From contig JAAZHL010000231.1 in NCBI GenBank assembly GCA_012510755.1, forward strand, positions 1 to 6,471: a stretch of DNA of 6,471 bases, in the 5' to 3' direction. The position numbers and the translations under genes were made by a program. Position 1 is the stretch's first letter. Every line of letters starts with the position of its first letter. The stretch is from Leucobacter sp. (lineage in GTDB: Bacteria; Actinomycetota; Actinomycetes; Actinomycetales; Microbacteriaceae). Below the pieces are notes generated by a model. That model saw only the letters and a list, made by a program, of their open reading frames with translations. It was not told the DNA's origin and made no database searches. Of the stretch, positions 5,911 to 6,471 are shown piece after piece.

Positions 5911-6471
5911 CGCGTGTTGCGCAGGGTGACCTTGCCCGCCGCGATCTCGACATCGATAGAGTGTTGACCGCCCGCCGCACCGCCGCGACCAGGTTCGAGG
6001 CGATTGTCGAGTTGGCCCGCTGCAACTTCAGAGTTCACCGTGTAGTCGGCCCGCGGGAGTTCGATTTCAAGGTCGCCCGCGCTCACCTCTGCACGCACTC
6101 GAGTTGGTGCGTCGCCGTCGAAGACGTTGCGCATTGATCCGGCAGATACTTCGAGGATCGCCTCATCAACATCAAACAGATCGAGCTCGGCACTGCCCGC
6201 ACTCAACTCTGCTTTGACCGTTTGTGCGGTTCCCGATACCCGCGCCTCGCCAGCGCTCACCTGCAGGCGAAGCTCACCGTAGTCGCCCTCAGCGATCACT
6301 CGGCCGCTCGACACCTCAAAATCTGCGTCAATCCCTGCACCGGTTTCGCATGCCCACGCAGGAAGGCTGAGGCTGATGTGCTGCGTGCTGAAACCGCCGA
6401 GACCGAAGGGCGCGAAGTTTCTAAACCAGCCAAACAGCCCTCGCTCTGGCGTCACCTGCAGGGTGTCACCC
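5907..6471 (-). CDS. DUF4097-type putative adhesin-like repeat protein (N-terminus beyond right edge)
   Basis: 187 complete codons are visible, numbered here from the first full codon at 6468-6470. The frame is open to the right edge and begins GDTLQVTPERG, which reads as the middle of a domain, so the GTG at 6453-6455 is probably an internal Val and the true start lies outside the window. After a Phe/Gly-rich loop and the strand ISLSLP, the protein consists of beta-repeats each marked by a V/L/I-S/A-A/S-G turn (glycines at 56, 74, 92, 111, 132, 152, 179). This is the pattern of the DUF4097 'putative adhesin' beta-solenoid domains common in actinobacteria. No membrane segment is visible in this part. 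The last repeat ends in KVTLRNTR at the stop. The precise role of such proteins is unknown. The gene is convergent with the DUF808 gene and overlaps it by four bases. Confidence 0.8.
   Translation of the reverse strand, partial: GDTLQVTPERGLFGWFRNFAPFGLGGFSTQHISLSLPAWACETGAGIDADFEVSSGRVIAEGDYGELRLQVSAGEARVSGTAQTVKAELSAGSAELDLFDVDEAILEVSAGSMRNVFDGDAPTRVRAEVSAGDLEIELPRADYTVNSEVAAGQLDNRLEPGRGGAAGGQHSIDVEIAAGKVTLRNTR
5934..6314 (-). repeat. Seven protein-level V-S-A-G beta-repeats within the DUF4097-type gene
   Basis: The turn tetrapeptides VSSG, VSAG, LSAG, VSAG, VSAG, VAAG and IAAG recur with glycine spacings of 18, 18, 19, 21, 20 and 27 residues. The DNA shows related but diverged units (for example cgctcacct repeated on the plus strand), so this is an old protein repeat rather than a fresh tandem duplication. 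Confidence 0.75.

Noticed and set aside
5460..6137. Rightward open frame of about 225 codons spanning the DUF808 and DUF4097-type gene ends
   Set aside because: It crosses the convergent junction of two well-supported genes, is rich in Arg and His as expected of off-frame GC-rich DNA, and shows no domain.
6453..6455. GTG as start of the DUF4097-type gene
   Set aside because: The frame is open through to the window edge with plausible domain sequence (GDTLQ) before it, and no ribosome site precedes the GTG.
1..6471. Mobile element, phage remnant, CRISPR array, tRNA or rRNA
   Set aside because: No transposase or integrase motifs, terminal repeats, spaced direct repeats, cloverleaf or rRNA-like sequence was seen, and base composition looks even across the window.

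Overview
The window is a piece of GC-rich bacterial chromosome. Coding density, frequent GTG starts, weak or absent Shine-Dalgarno sites beside TANNNT-type -10 boxes, and the character of the RadA, Mqo and BMP proteins point to an actinomycete, perhaps of the Microbacteriaceae type. That placement is inference, because there is no rRNA gene here to test it. No mobile element, tRNA, rRNA or CRISPR array was seen.

Positions 1-4824 read leftward (minus strand). In transcription order they are: radA (recombination and branch migration ATPase, 3502-4824); mqo (membrane malate:quinone oxidoreductase, 1988-3481); a small uncharacterised lipoprotein with four cysteines (1433-1912, possibly from 1972); a 109-base gap with inverted repeats; a BMP-family substrate-binding lipoprotein (229-1323); and, 11 bases later, the first 72 codons of an ABC ATPase that runs off the left edge. 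The last two are the start of a BMP-type import operon, probably for nucleosides or related compounds. Its permeases should lie left of position 1.

Positions 4825-4959 are a divergent promoter region. To its right a DUF808/YedI-like multi-pass membrane protein reads rightward. Its start is best placed at GTG 4960, behind a good ribosome binding site. It meets, tail to tail and sharing the bases CTAG, a leftward DUF4097-type repeat protein (5907-6471) whose N-terminus lies beyond the right edge.

The genes do not form one pathway. radA and mqo are housekeeping neighbours, each with a -10-like box so close to the start codon that leaderless transcription is plausible. The BMP genes form a separate uptake operon. 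I do not see a convincing new multi-gene system. The most notable items are the candidate leaderless starts, the unknown four-Cys lipoprotein with inverted repeats around its possible starts, the regular beta-repeat protein, and the palindromes in the two intergenic regions. All gaps between genes are shorter than 300 bases.
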